Origin: an uncultured Eubacteriales bacterium
Lineage (GTDB): Bacteria; Bacillota; Clostridia; Oscillospirales; Oscillospiraceae
Length of the DNA stretch: 64,000 nt
Reading direction: 5' to 3'
Assembly (NCBI GenBank): GCA_900544765.1
Contig: UQWI01000012.1
Coordinates: 1-64,000 of the forward strand
The notes beneath the pieces are model-generated. The model was not told the DNA's origin and searched no databases. It was given only the letters and a program-made list of their open reading frames with translations. This document shows positions 16,368 to 24,827 of this stretch, in pieces; within the stretch, counting starts at the first letter, position 1; the number at the start of each line of letters is the position of its first letter. The translations under genes were made by a program, and so were the position numbers.

Positions 16368-16386
16368 GAGGTTTGTTTGCGCGGCC

Positions 16387-17157
16387 TCATCTGTAGGCCT
16401 CGTGGCTCTCGCTTTCGTCGTAGTTTGCTATCACGGCCAAAGCTGTCAGGGCGTTGGGGAAACCTATATACGGCAGGGCCTGCACAAGCGCGGCGGTCAG
16501 CTCGAGCAGGCTGTTGCCCGCCTTGACGGCCCCGGAAATGTGCGCCTTGAGCTGGGTACCTGCGCCTATGGCGGCGAGTACAACCACGCTGAGCAGCTCG
16601 CGTGTCTTGCCGTCGAGGCCGCGGCGCGTGGCAAAGTAGCCGAAGCAGTCGGCGGTGAGCAGATGAGGCACGAACTCACCGAACACACCGGGCAGCTTTG
16701 AGAACACGGCCTTGACCTCATCGCCGTACAGCGGGGCCTGGATAGCCGCGCCTGCAGCCTCGCGCTCCTCCACAGTCACGGTAGCCGCATCCTCGAGCGG
16801 CAGCTTCAGGCCCGCCGCCTCGAGCGCATCGTCCATGGCGGCAACGGCGTTGAGCGTTCTGGGCCATCCCAAATACGGCGCGCAGGAGTAGACCGCTTCG
16901 CGTATCTCGAGGGGGCTGTTGCCCACGTTGAGGGCTGCGGCGGTGTGGGCCTTGAGCTGCGGCAGCTGGCCCATAGAGGCGATGGCCGTGACGGTTATCA
17001 GCTCGCGCATCTTGTCATCGAGCACGCCGGTTGAAAACACTTCGCCGAAAATCTGGTTTTGCAGTATGGCCAGCAGCTCCGGGTCGCGCTTATCCGGCTG
17101 CGGCTGAGAGCCGAACAGGCGCTCAAATGTCGCTTTGGCTTCGTTGGTGAGTTCCAT
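16387..17157 (-). CDS. Carboxymuconolactone decarboxylase family protein, tandem-domain
   Basis: 256 residues with two CMD/AhpD-like domains in tandem. The first is LDDKMRELITVTAIASMGQ...LKAHTAAALNVGNSPLEIREAV; the second is LDGKTRELLSVVVLAAIGA...LKAHISGAVKAGNSLLELTAAL. The CxxC of peroxidase-active AhpD is absent, so this is not an AhpD peroxidase by sequence. It follows the flavodoxin-like gene by 12 bases. The same neighbourhood contains a cupin, and CMD-cupin pairs are common in Clostridia. Confidence 0.9.
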   Translation of the reverse strand: MELTNEAKATFERLFGSQPQPDKRDPELLAILQNQIFGEVFSTGVLDDKMRELITVTAIASMGQLPQLKAHTAAALNVGNSPLEIREAVYSCAPYLGWPRTLNAVAAMDDALEAAGLKLPLEDAATVTVEEREAAGAAIQAPLYGDEVKAVFSKLPGVFGEFVPHLLTADCFGYFATRRGLDGKTRELLSVVVLAAIGAGTQLKAHISGAVKAGNSLLELTAALVQALPYIGFPNALTALAVIANYDESESHEAYR

Positions 17158-17169
17158 AACAATTCCTCC

Positions 17170-17706
17170 TTACAGATTCTTTCCCAGCTCGTAGGCCTCG
17201 CGCATGTGCTCAGTGCGCTTGGTCACGCCCACGCTTCCGCAGCCGGTGCCGTAGACTGCGCCCTGGTTGTCGAAGTCCATGTAACGGCAAAGCGTCTCAT
17301 AATACGCCTTTACGACCTCCATAGTCCAGTCGTTGTCGTCCCAGGCCGCGACGATGAAGGCGGTCTTGAGGCGCCTCGCCGTCAGCTCTCCGGTGAAGCT
17401 GTAGAAGCGGTCTATGACGTGCTTGAGCTGGCTGGACACATTGTAATAATACAGCGGCGTGACAAACACCGCCATGTCGCAGCTCATCAGCTTGTCCCTG
17501 AGCGACTTCGTCATGTCGTCTTTCTGGACGCACGGGCCCGACATGCCGCAGGCTCCGCAGCCCTGGCACGGACGGATGTCAGCATGGGCGCAGTCAAAAA
17601 CTTCTGTCTCGTGCCCGCTCTCCTCCGCTCCGCGTATGAACTCGGCGGCCAGCGTATTCGACGCGCCCGACTTATGCGGACTGCTCTCTATGACCAGTAT
17701 CTTCAC
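17170..17706 (-). CDS. Flavodoxin-like NAD(P)H-dependent FMN reductase
   Basis: 178 residues from a GTG at 17706 preceded by AGGGAGGAG. The N-terminus KILVIESSPHKSGASNTLA is the FMN-phosphate loop of iron-sulfur flavoproteins and NADPH-FMN reductases. The CQGCGACGMSGPCVQKDDM segment matches the cysteine-rich motif of the iron-sulfur flavoprotein family, though it more often acts as a structural motif. TPLYYYNVSSQLKHVIDR is also typical. Divergent from a LysR gene that probably controls it. Confidence 0.9.
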   Translation of the reverse strand: MKILVIESSPHKSGASNTLAAEFIRGAEESGHETEVFDCAHADIRPCQGCGACGMSGPCVQKDDMTKSLRDKLMSCDMAVFVTPLYYYNVSSQLKHVIDRFYSFTGELTARRLKTAFIVAAWDDNDWTMEVVKAYYETLCRYMDFDNQGAVYGTGCGSVGVTKRTEHMREAYELGKNL

Positions 17707-17967
17707 GGTATCTCCTCCCTGTTGTTTCTGCCGCAATTATATCCCACACCCTACACAAATAGCAAATACCTGTTTTCTATCTCAAAACATGCCTGAAACG
17801 CATTTTTGCTCGACAGATGAGGAAAGCCGTGATATACTGGCACTGATGGTGTTCATACAGCATTCAGCATGTGAATCAGCTGAAAGCAAAATTGGGCCGG
17901 CAAAGCGCTCCAATTTTCTAAGGAAGGGCAGTAATACTGCGCCCAACGTACTCTGTGAGGTGATTTT

Positions 17968-18840
17968 TTGGAACTGCGAGTGCTGAGATATTTCCTTGTT
18001 GTGGCGCGTGAAGAGAATATAACCCGCGCGTCCCAGCTGCTGCACATCACTCAGCCCACGCTCTCTCGTCAACTCATCCAGTTGGAGGAAGAGCTGGGCG
18101 TCAAGCTCTTCAAGCGGAGCAAGTACCGCATCATACTCACCGACGAGGGCATGCTTCTTCGCCGCCGCGCCCAGGAGCTTGTCGACCTCGCGGACAAGAC
18201 CGAGCGCGAATTCCAGCGCCACGAGGAAGAGCTCAGCGGCGAGATAGCCATAGGCTGCGGCGAGTCCAACTCTATGAGCTTCCTCTCCACGCAGATGGCG
18301 GCCTTCAGGAAAGAGCACCCGCTTGTGAGCTTCAACATATACAGCGCCACCGCCGACGACATCAAGGACAGGCTCGAAAACGGCATCCTGGACATAGGCC
18401 TGCTGGCTGAGCCGGTAGAAATAGGCCGCTACGACTTCATACGCATGCCGAGGCAGGACGTCTGGGGCGTGCTTGTCCGCAGCGACAGCGCCCTGGCCTC
18501 TCTCGAGCACGTCACGCCGCGAGACCTGCTCGGCGTCCCTCTCATACTTGCGCGCCGCCGCCAGGTCAAGGACGAAATTGCCTCTTGGTTCGGCGAATAC
18601 TACGAGCACGTCGAGGTGGCGGGCACCTTCAACCTCATACTCAACGCCGCCAACATGGTCCTTCACGGCGTAGGTGTGGCCATGGGCTTCGACCTCGCCG
18701 ACATATCCGACGAGCTGCGCTTTATCCCGCTCTACCCGGAGCTCAAGACCGGCACCGTCCTGGTCTGGAAAAAGAACCAGGCCAACTCTCCCGCCGCCGG
18801 AGCCTTCCTTCGCAGACTCAGAAATGTTCACGAGGCATGA
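17968..18840 (+). CDS. LysR family transcriptional regulator
   Basis: 290 residues starting at TTG (17968) after GTGAGGTGA. The N-terminal winged helix is textbook LysR (LRYFLVVAREENITRASQLLHITQPTLSRQLIQLEEELG), followed by a substrate-binding domain (EIAIGCGESNSMSFL ... ILDIGLLAEPVEIGRYDF). It is divergently transcribed from the flavodoxin-CMD operon across a 261-base gap, the classic layout of a LysR gene and its target. The co-inducer is unknown. Confidence 0.93.
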   Translation: MELRVLRYFLVVAREENITRASQLLHITQPTLSRQLIQLEEELGVKLFKRSKYRIILTDEGMLLRRRAQELVDLADKTEREFQRHEEELSGEIAIGCGESNSMSFLSTQMAAFRKEHPLVSFNIYSATADDIKDRLENGILDIGLLAEPVEIGRYDFIRMPRQDVWGVLVRSDSALASLEHVTPRDLLGVPLILARRRQVKDEIASWFGEYYEHVEVAGTFNLILNAANMVLHGVGVAMGFDLADISDELRFIPLYPELKTGTVLVWKKNQANSPAAGAFLRRLRNVHEA

Positions 18841-18944
18841 TAGTGGATTCGGTATAGGTATTGGACATTTTTGAATATAGGGCTTACAATCAAGACGTCC
18901 GGGGCAAGGCCTCCGGGCGTCGAATCTTTTACCGGGGTGAGCGC

Positions 18945-19301
18945 ATGACCATCAACGAAGCCAGCGAAAGATATTCCATTCCGCTGGACATACTCAAGGA
19001 GTATGAGAGCTGGGGCCTGTGCGGCGCGGTCAAGAAGGTCATGGGCGCCTGGCAGTATGACTACGGCGACATTGAACGCCTCGGCACAATTATGGCCCTG
19101 CACGACATCGGCCTTTCCAGCGATGAGATAGAGGCCTACATGCGCCTCACGCTGGAGCAGGGCGGCTCGAGCGAAGAGGTGCTGCGCATGCTTGACCGCA
19201 GGCGCGACAAGGCGCTGGATGAGATTCACTTCCGCGAGCGCCAGCTGGAGCGGCTTGACTACCTGCGTCACGAGCTGCGCTCTATGAGCAAGAACCCTTG
19301 A
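18945..19301 (+). CDS. MerR-type transcriptional regulator
   Basis: 118 residues from the ATG at 18945 (SD GGGGTGAG). The helix-turn-helix (MTINEASERYSIPLDILKEY) and wing (GAWQYDYGDIERLGTIMALHDIGLSSDEIEAYM) are MerR-like, and a C-terminal coiled coil (DKALDEIHFRERQLERLDYLRHEL) provides dimerisation. No sensor domain is present. It is placed between the LysR gene and the cupin gene and may regulate the cupin. Confidence 0.85.
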   Translation: MTINEASERYSIPLDILKEYESWGLCGAVKKVMGAWQYDYGDIERLGTIMALHDIGLSSDEIEAYMRLTLEQGGSSEEVLRMLDRRRDKALDEIHFRERQLERLDYLRHELRSMSKNP

Positions 19302-19354
19302 AGGCCGGGTATACAAACAACACTGCATAATATAAATTTAAAGGAGCGGTCACA

Positions 19355-19768
19355 ATGAGCGAAGAATTCACCACCGTATTCCCCCGCGGGAACGAGAACA
19401 GCGCCTTTGCACAGTATTTCATAGGCAAGAGCTACCTGAACATGCTCAGCACGGAGCAGGTCGGCATCGGCAACGTCACCTTTGAGCCCGGCTGCCGCAA
19501 CAACTGGCATGTCCACCACTCCAGCAGCGGCGGCGGGCAGATACTGCTCGTTACCGGCGGACGCGGCTGGTATCAGGAGTGGGGCCGGCCCGCGCGTGAG
19601 CTCCACGCGGGCGACGTCGTGAACATCCCCGCCAATGTCAAGCACTGGCACGGCGCGGCCAAGGACAGCTGGTTTGCCCATCTCGCCGTCGAGGTTCCCG
19701 GCGAGGACACCGCAAACGAGTGGCTTGAGCCCGTGGACGACGAGCAGTACGCCGCCCTGGAGAAGTAA
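19355..19768 (+). CDS. Cupin-domain protein
   Basis: 137 residues. Cupin motif 1 reads NNWHVHHSSSGGGQILLVTGG with the metal-binding histidines, and motif 2 reads LHAGDVVNIPANVKHWHGAA. This subgroup is typically found with carboxymuconolactone decarboxylases and flavodoxins in anaerobes, as in this region. A dioxygenase or isomerase role cannot be assigned. ATG follows AAAGGAG. A terminator follows. Confidence 0.88.
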   Translation: MSEEFTTVFPRGNENSAFAQYFIGKSYLNMLSTEQVGIGNVTFEPGCRNNWHVHHSSSGGGQILLVTGGRGWYQEWGRPARELHAGDVVNIPANVKHWHGAAKDSWFAHLAVEVPGEDTANEWLEPVDDEQYAALEK

Positions 19769-19774
19769 ATATAC

Positions 19775-19820
19775 ACGGCCGGGCCGGGTCAGGCGAGCAA
19801 ATTGCCGTCCCGGCCTTTTG
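19775..19820 (+). terminator. Terminator after the cupin gene
   Basis: GGCCGGG (19782-19788) pairs with CCCGGCC (19809-19815), followed by TTTT. Confidence 0.7.
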
Positions 19821-19932
19821 CCGTGAAAAAATGGCCGCCGGACGTAAAGTTTTTGCGCCCGGCGGCAATTCTTAATGAAAATAAAATCAAATCGCAGCGC
19901 AGATGTGTTATGATATTGCCGAGGTGGAGCAA

Positions 19933-20598
19933 ATGGACAAGATACTCATCATAGAGGACGAGCCCGCGATACGCGACATACTCCGCGAATTGCTCACAGA
20001 CGCCGGTTACGAGGTCGAGGAGGCCGCCGACGGTCTGGAGGGCGTGGAAAAATTCCGCGCCGGCAGCTTTTCGCTGGTGCTGCTCGACCTGATGCTGCCC
20101 AAGCTCGACGGCTACGGCGTCTGTGAGCAGATACGCGCCGTGTCCGACGTACCCGTAATAATGATAACCGCGCTCTCAGGCGAAGAGGCCGAAGTGCGCG
20201 CGTTTGAGCTCAGGGCCGACGACTACATAACGAAGCCCTTCTCGCTCAGGCTCGTACTGATGCGCGTTGAGGCCGTACTCCGCCGCGCGGGCGGCAAGGC
20301 CGACGAGGGCGGGCGCGAAATACTGCGCCGCGGCTCCGTGGAGATGGACACGGCCGCGCACCGCGTGAGCCTGGACGGCGAGGACGTGCCTCTCACGAAC
20401 ACGGAATACCGCCTGCTGGAGCTGTTCCTGCGCAACCCCGGGCGCGTGTTCACGCGCGAGGGGCTATTGAGCCGCGTCTGGGGCTACGACTTCATCGGCG
20501 ACGAGAGCACCGTGAACATACACATTATGAACCTGCGGCGCAAGCTCGGCTCCAATCTGATAGAGACCGTAAGAGGGGTGGGATACCGCCTTGGTTAA
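19933..20598 (+). CDS. OmpR-family response regulator
   Basis: 221 residues from the ATG at 19933 (SD GAGGTGGAG). Receiver domain MDKILIIEDEPAIRDILREL with phospho-acceptor Asp52 in LVLLDLMLPKLDGYG and the conserved lysine in DDYITKPFS. C-terminal winged helix: LTNTEYRLLELFLRNPGRVFTRE ... STVNIHIMNLRRKLG. It overlaps the sensor kinase gene by 8 bases. Confidence 0.95.
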   Translation: MDKILIIEDEPAIRDILRELLTDAGYEVEEAADGLEGVEKFRAGSFSLVLLDLMLPKLDGYGVCEQIRAVSDVPVIMITALSGEEAEVRAFELRADDYITKPFSLRLVLMRVEAVLRRAGGKADEGGREILRRGSVEMDTAAHRVSLDGEDVPLTNTEYRLLELFLRNPGRVFTREGLLSRVWGYDFIGDESTVNIHIMNLRRKLGSNLIETVRGVGYRLG

Positions 20599-21976
20599 AA
20601 AGATAAAAAGCAGTCTGAGCGCCAAGTCCTTCCTGTTTATCGCCCTGCTGCTGGTGCTGTGCGGCCTGTTAATCTACTCCTCCGTCGTGCTGTTCCTGCC
20701 AAACAGCTATACGATAGTCGCCAGCGACAGGATAAATCAGGAGCTCCGCGACCTCGCCGCCACTCTCTCGGAGACGAATTTCACGCAAGCGGACGACGTA
20801 CTCGCCACGTTTTGCCGTGATAACCGCGCATCCGTGCTGCTCACCGGTTGGGGCGAGCGCTTGCTGATAGGCTATGTGGACGAGGGCCTAGACAGCGGCG
20901 ACGTGTTCACGACCACGCTGAACGTCACCTTCGCCGACCGCCCCGTGTCGTACACCCTCACCGTGTCGGCGCCTATCTCCGCCGGACACGAGCTGACAAT
21001 GGCCTTCGGCGAGCTTTTGCCCGTGCTGCTTGTGATAGTGCTCGTCATATCCGCCCTGGGCGCGTTCATCTGCTCGCGCATACTCGTCAGGCCCGTGCTG
21101 GAAATCAGCCGCATATCTCAGCGCATGGCCGAGCTGGACATGTCATGGAGCTGCGACGTGAAGAGCAGCGACGAGCTCGGCGTACTGGCTGAGAGCCTTA
21201 ACACCATGGCGCGCAGGCTTGACGCCGCCATGAGCTCGCTCGAGGACGCGAACCGGCAGCTGCGCGCCGACATGGAGCAGATGGCCGCCATGTCCAAGCA
21301 GCGGCGCGACTTCTTCGCCGCTGCCTCGCATGAGCTCAAAACGCCCATAACGATAATCAAGGGCCAGATTGAGGGCATGCTGATGGGAATCGGACGCTAT
21401 AAGGACGTGCAGGGCATACTGCCCGAGACCATGCATGAGGTCGAGCGCATGGAACAGCTGGTGGCCGAGATACTTGAAATCACGCGCCTTGAAATGGACG
21501 GCCTGGCCGGCCACACCGGCCCCGTAGATTTCTCGTCGCTTACGCGAAAAGTGGTGCAGGAGCTAATGCCTCTGGCCGAGGAGAGGGCCATGGAGCTCGA
21601 AGCCGAGATTCCGGACGGCGTGACCGTCACCGGCGCGGAGCCGCTGCTAGAGCGCGCCGTACACAACATAATCACCAACGCGCTGCGCCACTCCCCCGCC
21701 GGTGAGCGCGCAGTGGTCGTGCTCAGGCCAGGCCTCCTGACCGTGCGCAACTCCGGCGTCAACATCCCGGAGGACGAGCTTAAAGTGCTTTTTACCCCCT
21801 TCGCCCGGGTTGAAAAGTCCCGGAACAAGGCCAGCGGGGGCTCGGGCCTGGGTCTCTATCTCGTCAAAACCATCATCGACCTGCACGGCTTCACCTGCTC
21901 AATAGGCAACGACGGCGACGGAGTAATCTTCACCGTCGAGTGGCCGCAGGCGCCGCAGCTGCCGGCCGAAATATAA
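20591..21976 (+). CDS. Sensor histidine kinase
   Basis: 461 residues starting at TTG (20591) inside the end of the regulator gene. Membrane segments at about 15-36 and 138-160 flank an extracellular sensor domain. A HAMP linker (LVRPVLEISRISQRM), a coiled coil, the phospho-accepting HisKA box AASHELKTPITIIKGQ, and the ATPase domain (NIITNALRHS, GSGLGLYLVKTI) follow. The signal and target genes are not evident; the next plus-strand sequence is non-coding. Confidence 0.95.
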   Translation: MVKKIKSSLSAKSFLFIALLLVLCGLLIYSSVVLFLPNSYTIVASDRINQELRDLAATLSETNFTQADDVLATFCRDNRASVLLTGWGERLLIGYVDEGLDSGDVFTTTLNVTFADRPVSYTLTVSAPISAGHELTMAFGELLPVLLVIVLVISALGAFICSRILVRPVLEISRISQRMAELDMSWSCDVKSSDELGVLAESLNTMARRLDAAMSSLEDANRQLRADMEQMAAMSKQRRDFFAAASHELKTPITIIKGQIEGMLMGIGRYKDVQGILPETMHEVERMEQLVAEILEITRLEMDGLAGHTGPVDFSSLTRKVVQELMPLAEERAMELEAEIPDGVTVTGAEPLLERAVHNIITNALRHSPAGERAVVVLRPGLLTVRNSGVNIPEDELKVLFTPFARVEKSRNKASGGSGLGLYLVKTIIDLHGFTCSIGNDGDGVIFTVEWPQAPQLPAEI

Positions 21977-22011
21977 ACACGCCGCCCGTTGTCGCAAGCT
22001 GCCCATCTTTC

Positions 22012-22206
22012 GCTCCCGGCTGAAGCCGGGAGCTCAGTCATTCCGCTGCTCCTCCTCTCCCGATGAGTACGATTCGCACTCATCGAGAGCGCTCGGTTAT
22101 CCGCCAGATACGGACAATTCGACGCTCGCTCCGCAAAATGTTTTTCGGCGACGTACACGCCGCCGAAAATTGAGCCCAGTCCATTTCGCGCCCATAAGGC
22201 GCGAAA
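22012..22206. other. Chain of four intergenic hairpins (possible structured RNA or repeat)
   Basis: Between the kinase and the methyltransferase gene lie consecutive inverted repeats: GCTCCCGGC/GCCGGGAGC (22012-22033), CGATGAGT/ACTCATCG (22061-22085), TTTTCGGCG/CGCCGAAAA (22142-22169) and TTTCGCGCC/GGCGCGAAA (22184-22206). A fifth, terminator-like one follows. An open frame on the minus strand here looks non-coding. Confidence 0.6.
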
Positions 22207-22230
22207 CTCTGCGAGGCTTTTTCGACAAGC

Positions 22231-22268
22231 AGAGCCGCCCGGAACCATCCCGGGCGGCTCTTTATTTT
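22231..22268. terminator. Bidirectional terminator between kinase and methyltransferase
   Basis: AGAGCCGCCCGG (22231-22242) pairs with CCGGGCGGCTCT (22250-22261); the tail is TTATTTT on the plus strand. Confidence 0.8.
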
Positions 22269-22273
22269 CGTTA

Positions 22274-23122
22274 TTACAGCGGCTTTCTGAGCACAGCCGT
22301 TCCGTACAGATCGCACACCGGCATATAGAGCAGGCCGCGCTCTTCGCAGAACTCGTCCACAGCCTTGCCCACGCCTGCGCACTGCGCGTTGTTTACGTCG
22401 TGTATCATCAGCGCCCCGCCCGGCGAGAGCCGCTCCCAAAACAGCGGCAGCGCAGCCGCCGTTGGCGCGTAGAGCTCGGCGTCTATGGAGACGAAAGCGA
22501 ATCTGCGCTCACGGCAGGGAGCAAAGGTGTGCGGGAAATAGCCCTTGTGGAAAACGGCCTTCTCACGGTACAAAAGCCGCTTGTCGACTATGTCCTTCGC
22601 CGTGCCGGAAAAGTCGCCGACCTGAGCCTTGGAGTAGCCCTCGCGGCGCTCTATAGTCACGTCGCACTCCGGCACCCCCTCGAAGGTGTCAAAGAGGTGG
22701 ATGCGGCGCTCCGGGAACGCGGCGTTTATGAGTACGGCGAAGTCTCCCTTGTACACGCCGAGCTCGGCCACGTCGCCGGGTATATTGCGCGCGTTAATCT
22801 GCTCCGCCAGCAGGCGCATGGTGGCCGAGCGCGCGTCGAACATCTTCAGCGCCTGCGCCGTGAACACCTTGCCGTCAAAGCCCAGCTCCCGCAGCTGCCC
22901 GGCCATATGCTCCGCCTCTTCGGCCTCCAGGACGCAAAGGCAAAAGCAGTCCGGGTCGTTTATCAGGCTCTCTTCGGGCGAGAGCACGGGTATACCGGCG
23001 AGCGTTGAGCCCCACTTGGCCTCGTCGTTATCTGCAAAGCAGCAGACGCCGTAACCCGGGCCAAGCAGACGCGACACTATTGCTCCCACCTGCCCCGCTC
23101 CAAACAGCGCAACCGTTCTCAT
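22274..23122 (-). CDS. TylF/MycF-type methyltransferase with N-terminal nucleotide-binding domain
   Basis: 282 residues. The N-terminal part MRTVALFGAGQVGAIVSRLL has a Rossmann GxGxxG-like loop (about residues 7-17). The C-terminal two-thirds resembles macrocin-type O-methyltransferases: GDVAELGVYKGDFAVLINAAFPERRIHLFDTFEGV, FVSIDAELYAPTAAALPLF and GGALMIHDVNN. This fusion is common in sugar- or glycan-modifying loci. It overlaps the upstream trigger-factor-like gene by 4 bases. The acceptor is unknown. Confidence 0.85.
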   Translation of the reverse strand: MRTVALFGAGQVGAIVSRLLGPGYGVCCFADNDEAKWGSTLAGIPVLSPEESLINDPDCFCLCVLEAEEAEHMAGQLRELGFDGKVFTAQALKMFDARSATMRLLAEQINARNIPGDVAELGVYKGDFAVLINAAFPERRIHLFDTFEGVPECDVTIERREGYSKAQVGDFSGTAKDIVDKRLLYREKAVFHKGYFPHTFAPCRERRFAFVSIDAELYAPTAAALPLFWERLSPGGALMIHDVNNAQCAGVGKAVDEFCEERGLLYMPVCDLYGTAVLRKPL

Positions 23123-24234
23123 TCTCCGCTCTCCTTCGCGCTGGAAACTATCAGCTCACGCGCCTTGTCGCGCAGCATCTGCTCGCGCACAAGCTGCCTG
23201 TCCACTTGCGCCATGACTTCGTCCAGCTCCACACCCGTCTCGTCGGATAGCTGCCGCATCGCCCGCATGTACTCGTCGCCGCTTATCACAAGCCCCTCGG
23301 CCTCGGCCACGGCGCCCAGCAGCAGGTCAAACATGGCCGCGTCCCTAGCCTTTTCGATGTTGTTCTCGCGCCACAGCCCCAGCGTCTGGTTTATGGAACC
23401 GAGATAGGCGTCAAAGGCCGCGTCGATGCGCTCATCGGGCGTCATCGCACGCTTTTTCGCGCTGCGCTCCGCGACAAGGCGGTCTATGGTCTCGTCAAAA
23501 GTGCGCGGCACTATGCGGTAGTGCTCCACCAGTTCGCGCACGAGAGAGCGGAACTTCTCCGGGGACACGGCCTTGTTGTCGCCGGAGACGGTCTGGAGCA
23601 TGACGTCCAGCGCCTCGGCCTGCACCTGCGCCTTTGAGCGGTGTATGTCCATCTCGGCGTACGCCGCTTCGATGACCGCGGTGAAGTCGCTGAGAAGATT
23701 GTAAATGGCGTCCCGGCCTATCTGCATTTTCTCCTTTGCGAGCATGGCCTCCAGCTTTTGTGTTACCATGCCCTGCGGCACCTCCGCTGTCATGTTCATG
23801 CAGGCGGCGGTGAGGGCTTTGGCAGTGAACTCCTCCGTGTTCTCGCGCTTTGCGTCGACCGTGAGGCCCTTGTACTGCCCGAGCTTCACTTTGGGGTAGA
23901 CGTCGCACACAACTGTGAACTTCGCCCCGCCGCCGTGGAGCCATGTCACCTCTGTGAGCTGCGGACGGCCAACAGTGCGGATGGCGTTTTCCTTGAGATA
24001 CCGGGCATAGAGCCTGGGCACGCAAATGTCCAGGGCTTCGTCGAAGAGCGCTGTCTCTCCGTAGAGTTTTTCAATCTCTTCGCGCGGGGCGAGTCCCGAG
24101 GCATGGCCGGGCACAGGATATGTATCCGTGTGCTCGGCATACGCCTCGTTGAGCGCGTCCATAAACTCGCCCGGCTCGATGCGGAGGCTCACAGTCAGCG
24201 TCCCGTTTTCCATATTTGAGTTGAGTACAAGCAT
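23119..24234 (-). CDS. Trigger-factor-like protein lacking the PPIase domain
   Basis: 371 residues. The N-terminus follows the trigger factor ribosome-binding domain (VSLRIEPGEFMDALNEAYAE), but the GFRxGKxP ribosome-docking signature is degraded to GHASGLAP. It continues EEIEKLYGETALFDEALDICVPRLYARYL and VCDVYPKVKLGQYKGLTV as in trigger factor. The FKBP-type prolyl isomerase domain is missing, and the C-terminal helical chaperone arms follow directly. ATG follows GGAGG. It lies between a membrane protein and a methyltransferase gene, so it may serve a special client. Confidence 0.8.
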   Translation of the reverse strand: MLVLNSNMENGTLTVSLRIEPGEFMDALNEAYAEHTDTYPVPGHASGLAPREEIEKLYGETALFDEALDICVPRLYARYLKENAIRTVGRPQLTEVTWLHGGGAKFTVVCDVYPKVKLGQYKGLTVDAKRENTEEFTAKALTAACMNMTAEVPQGMVTQKLEAMLAKEKMQIGRDAIYNLLSDFTAVIEAAYAEMDIHRSKAQVQAEALDVMLQTVSGDNKAVSPEKFRSLVRELVEHYRIVPRTFDETIDRLVAERSAKKRAMTPDERIDAAFDAYLGSINQTLGLWRENNIEKARDAAMFDLLLGAVAEAEGLVISGDEYMRAMRQLSDETGVELDEVMAQVDRQLVREQMLRDKARELIVSSAKESGE

Positions 24235-24270
24235 GCAGCAAACCTCCAGGTAAAGCTTTAAATTACACTG

Positions 24271-24720
24271 TCATTTCACACGCGGTTTCACAAGAGAGGA
24301 TACCAGCGGGATACCCGTAAAGATTCCCAACAGCGCGGACAGGTACACCGTCAGCAGCGCCAGCGGATAGCAGCTCCACCAGGCAGCGAAGTAATGCGGG
24401 CCTATTCCGGCGTTCACGGCCGTCATGAGCAGGGTCATAAACGTGCCCATTATGAGCGCCAGGACAACGGTCGACACGACGGTAAACCAGGGCGTGTTCG
24501 GCTTGAGTCCGAACAGTGCGGCGAACTTTCCGCCCCAGGCTACGACAGGCACGATGAAAACAAAAATTGTACTCACAGGATAAGCTATCGCGAATCCGCT
24601 CAGGAACGAGCCCCATGTGAGGAAGCCGTTGAGCGCGGGCAGCACAATGCTCAGCGCCACGTTGATGATAAGTGATATCCAAAGGTTGAGTATTACGTCA
24701 AATTTAGTTAATTTCTTCAT
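24271..24720 (-). CDS. Four-helix integral membrane protein (DUF2798-like)
   Basis: 149 residues with four hydrophobic helices (about 10-30, 37-62, 80-103, 112-138) and a basic C-terminus. The pattern LWISLIINVALSIVLP ... SGFAIAYPVSTIFVFIVP resembles the DUF2798 family, whose function is unknown. ATG follows AGGGGAAA. First gene of a probable operon with the trigger-factor-like and methyltransferase genes. Confidence 0.75.
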   Translation of the reverse strand: MKKLTKFDVILNLWISLIINVALSIVLPALNGFLTWGSFLSGFAIAYPVSTIFVFIVPVVAWGGKFAALFGLKPNTPWFTVVSTVVLALIMGTFMTLLMTAVNAGIGPHYFAAWWSCYPLALLTVYLSALLGIFTGIPLVSSLVKPRVK

Positions 24721-24827
24721 ATCGATTTCCCCTATCTCAGATTCGGGTACAAGGATATGAGAGCCTTGGCCCTCCCGTTGTACTACGGTACAGCTTACGA
24801 CTTGTTATAACGCAATAATATATTTTA

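Noticed and set aside
17782..18831. 349-residue minus-strand frame opposite the LysR gene
   Set aside because: LysR signature on the plus strand is unambiguous.
21856..22248. 130-residue minus-strand frame over the hairpin chain
   Set aside because: Overlaps the kinase 3' end, no RBS, and the DNA is better explained by inverted repeats.
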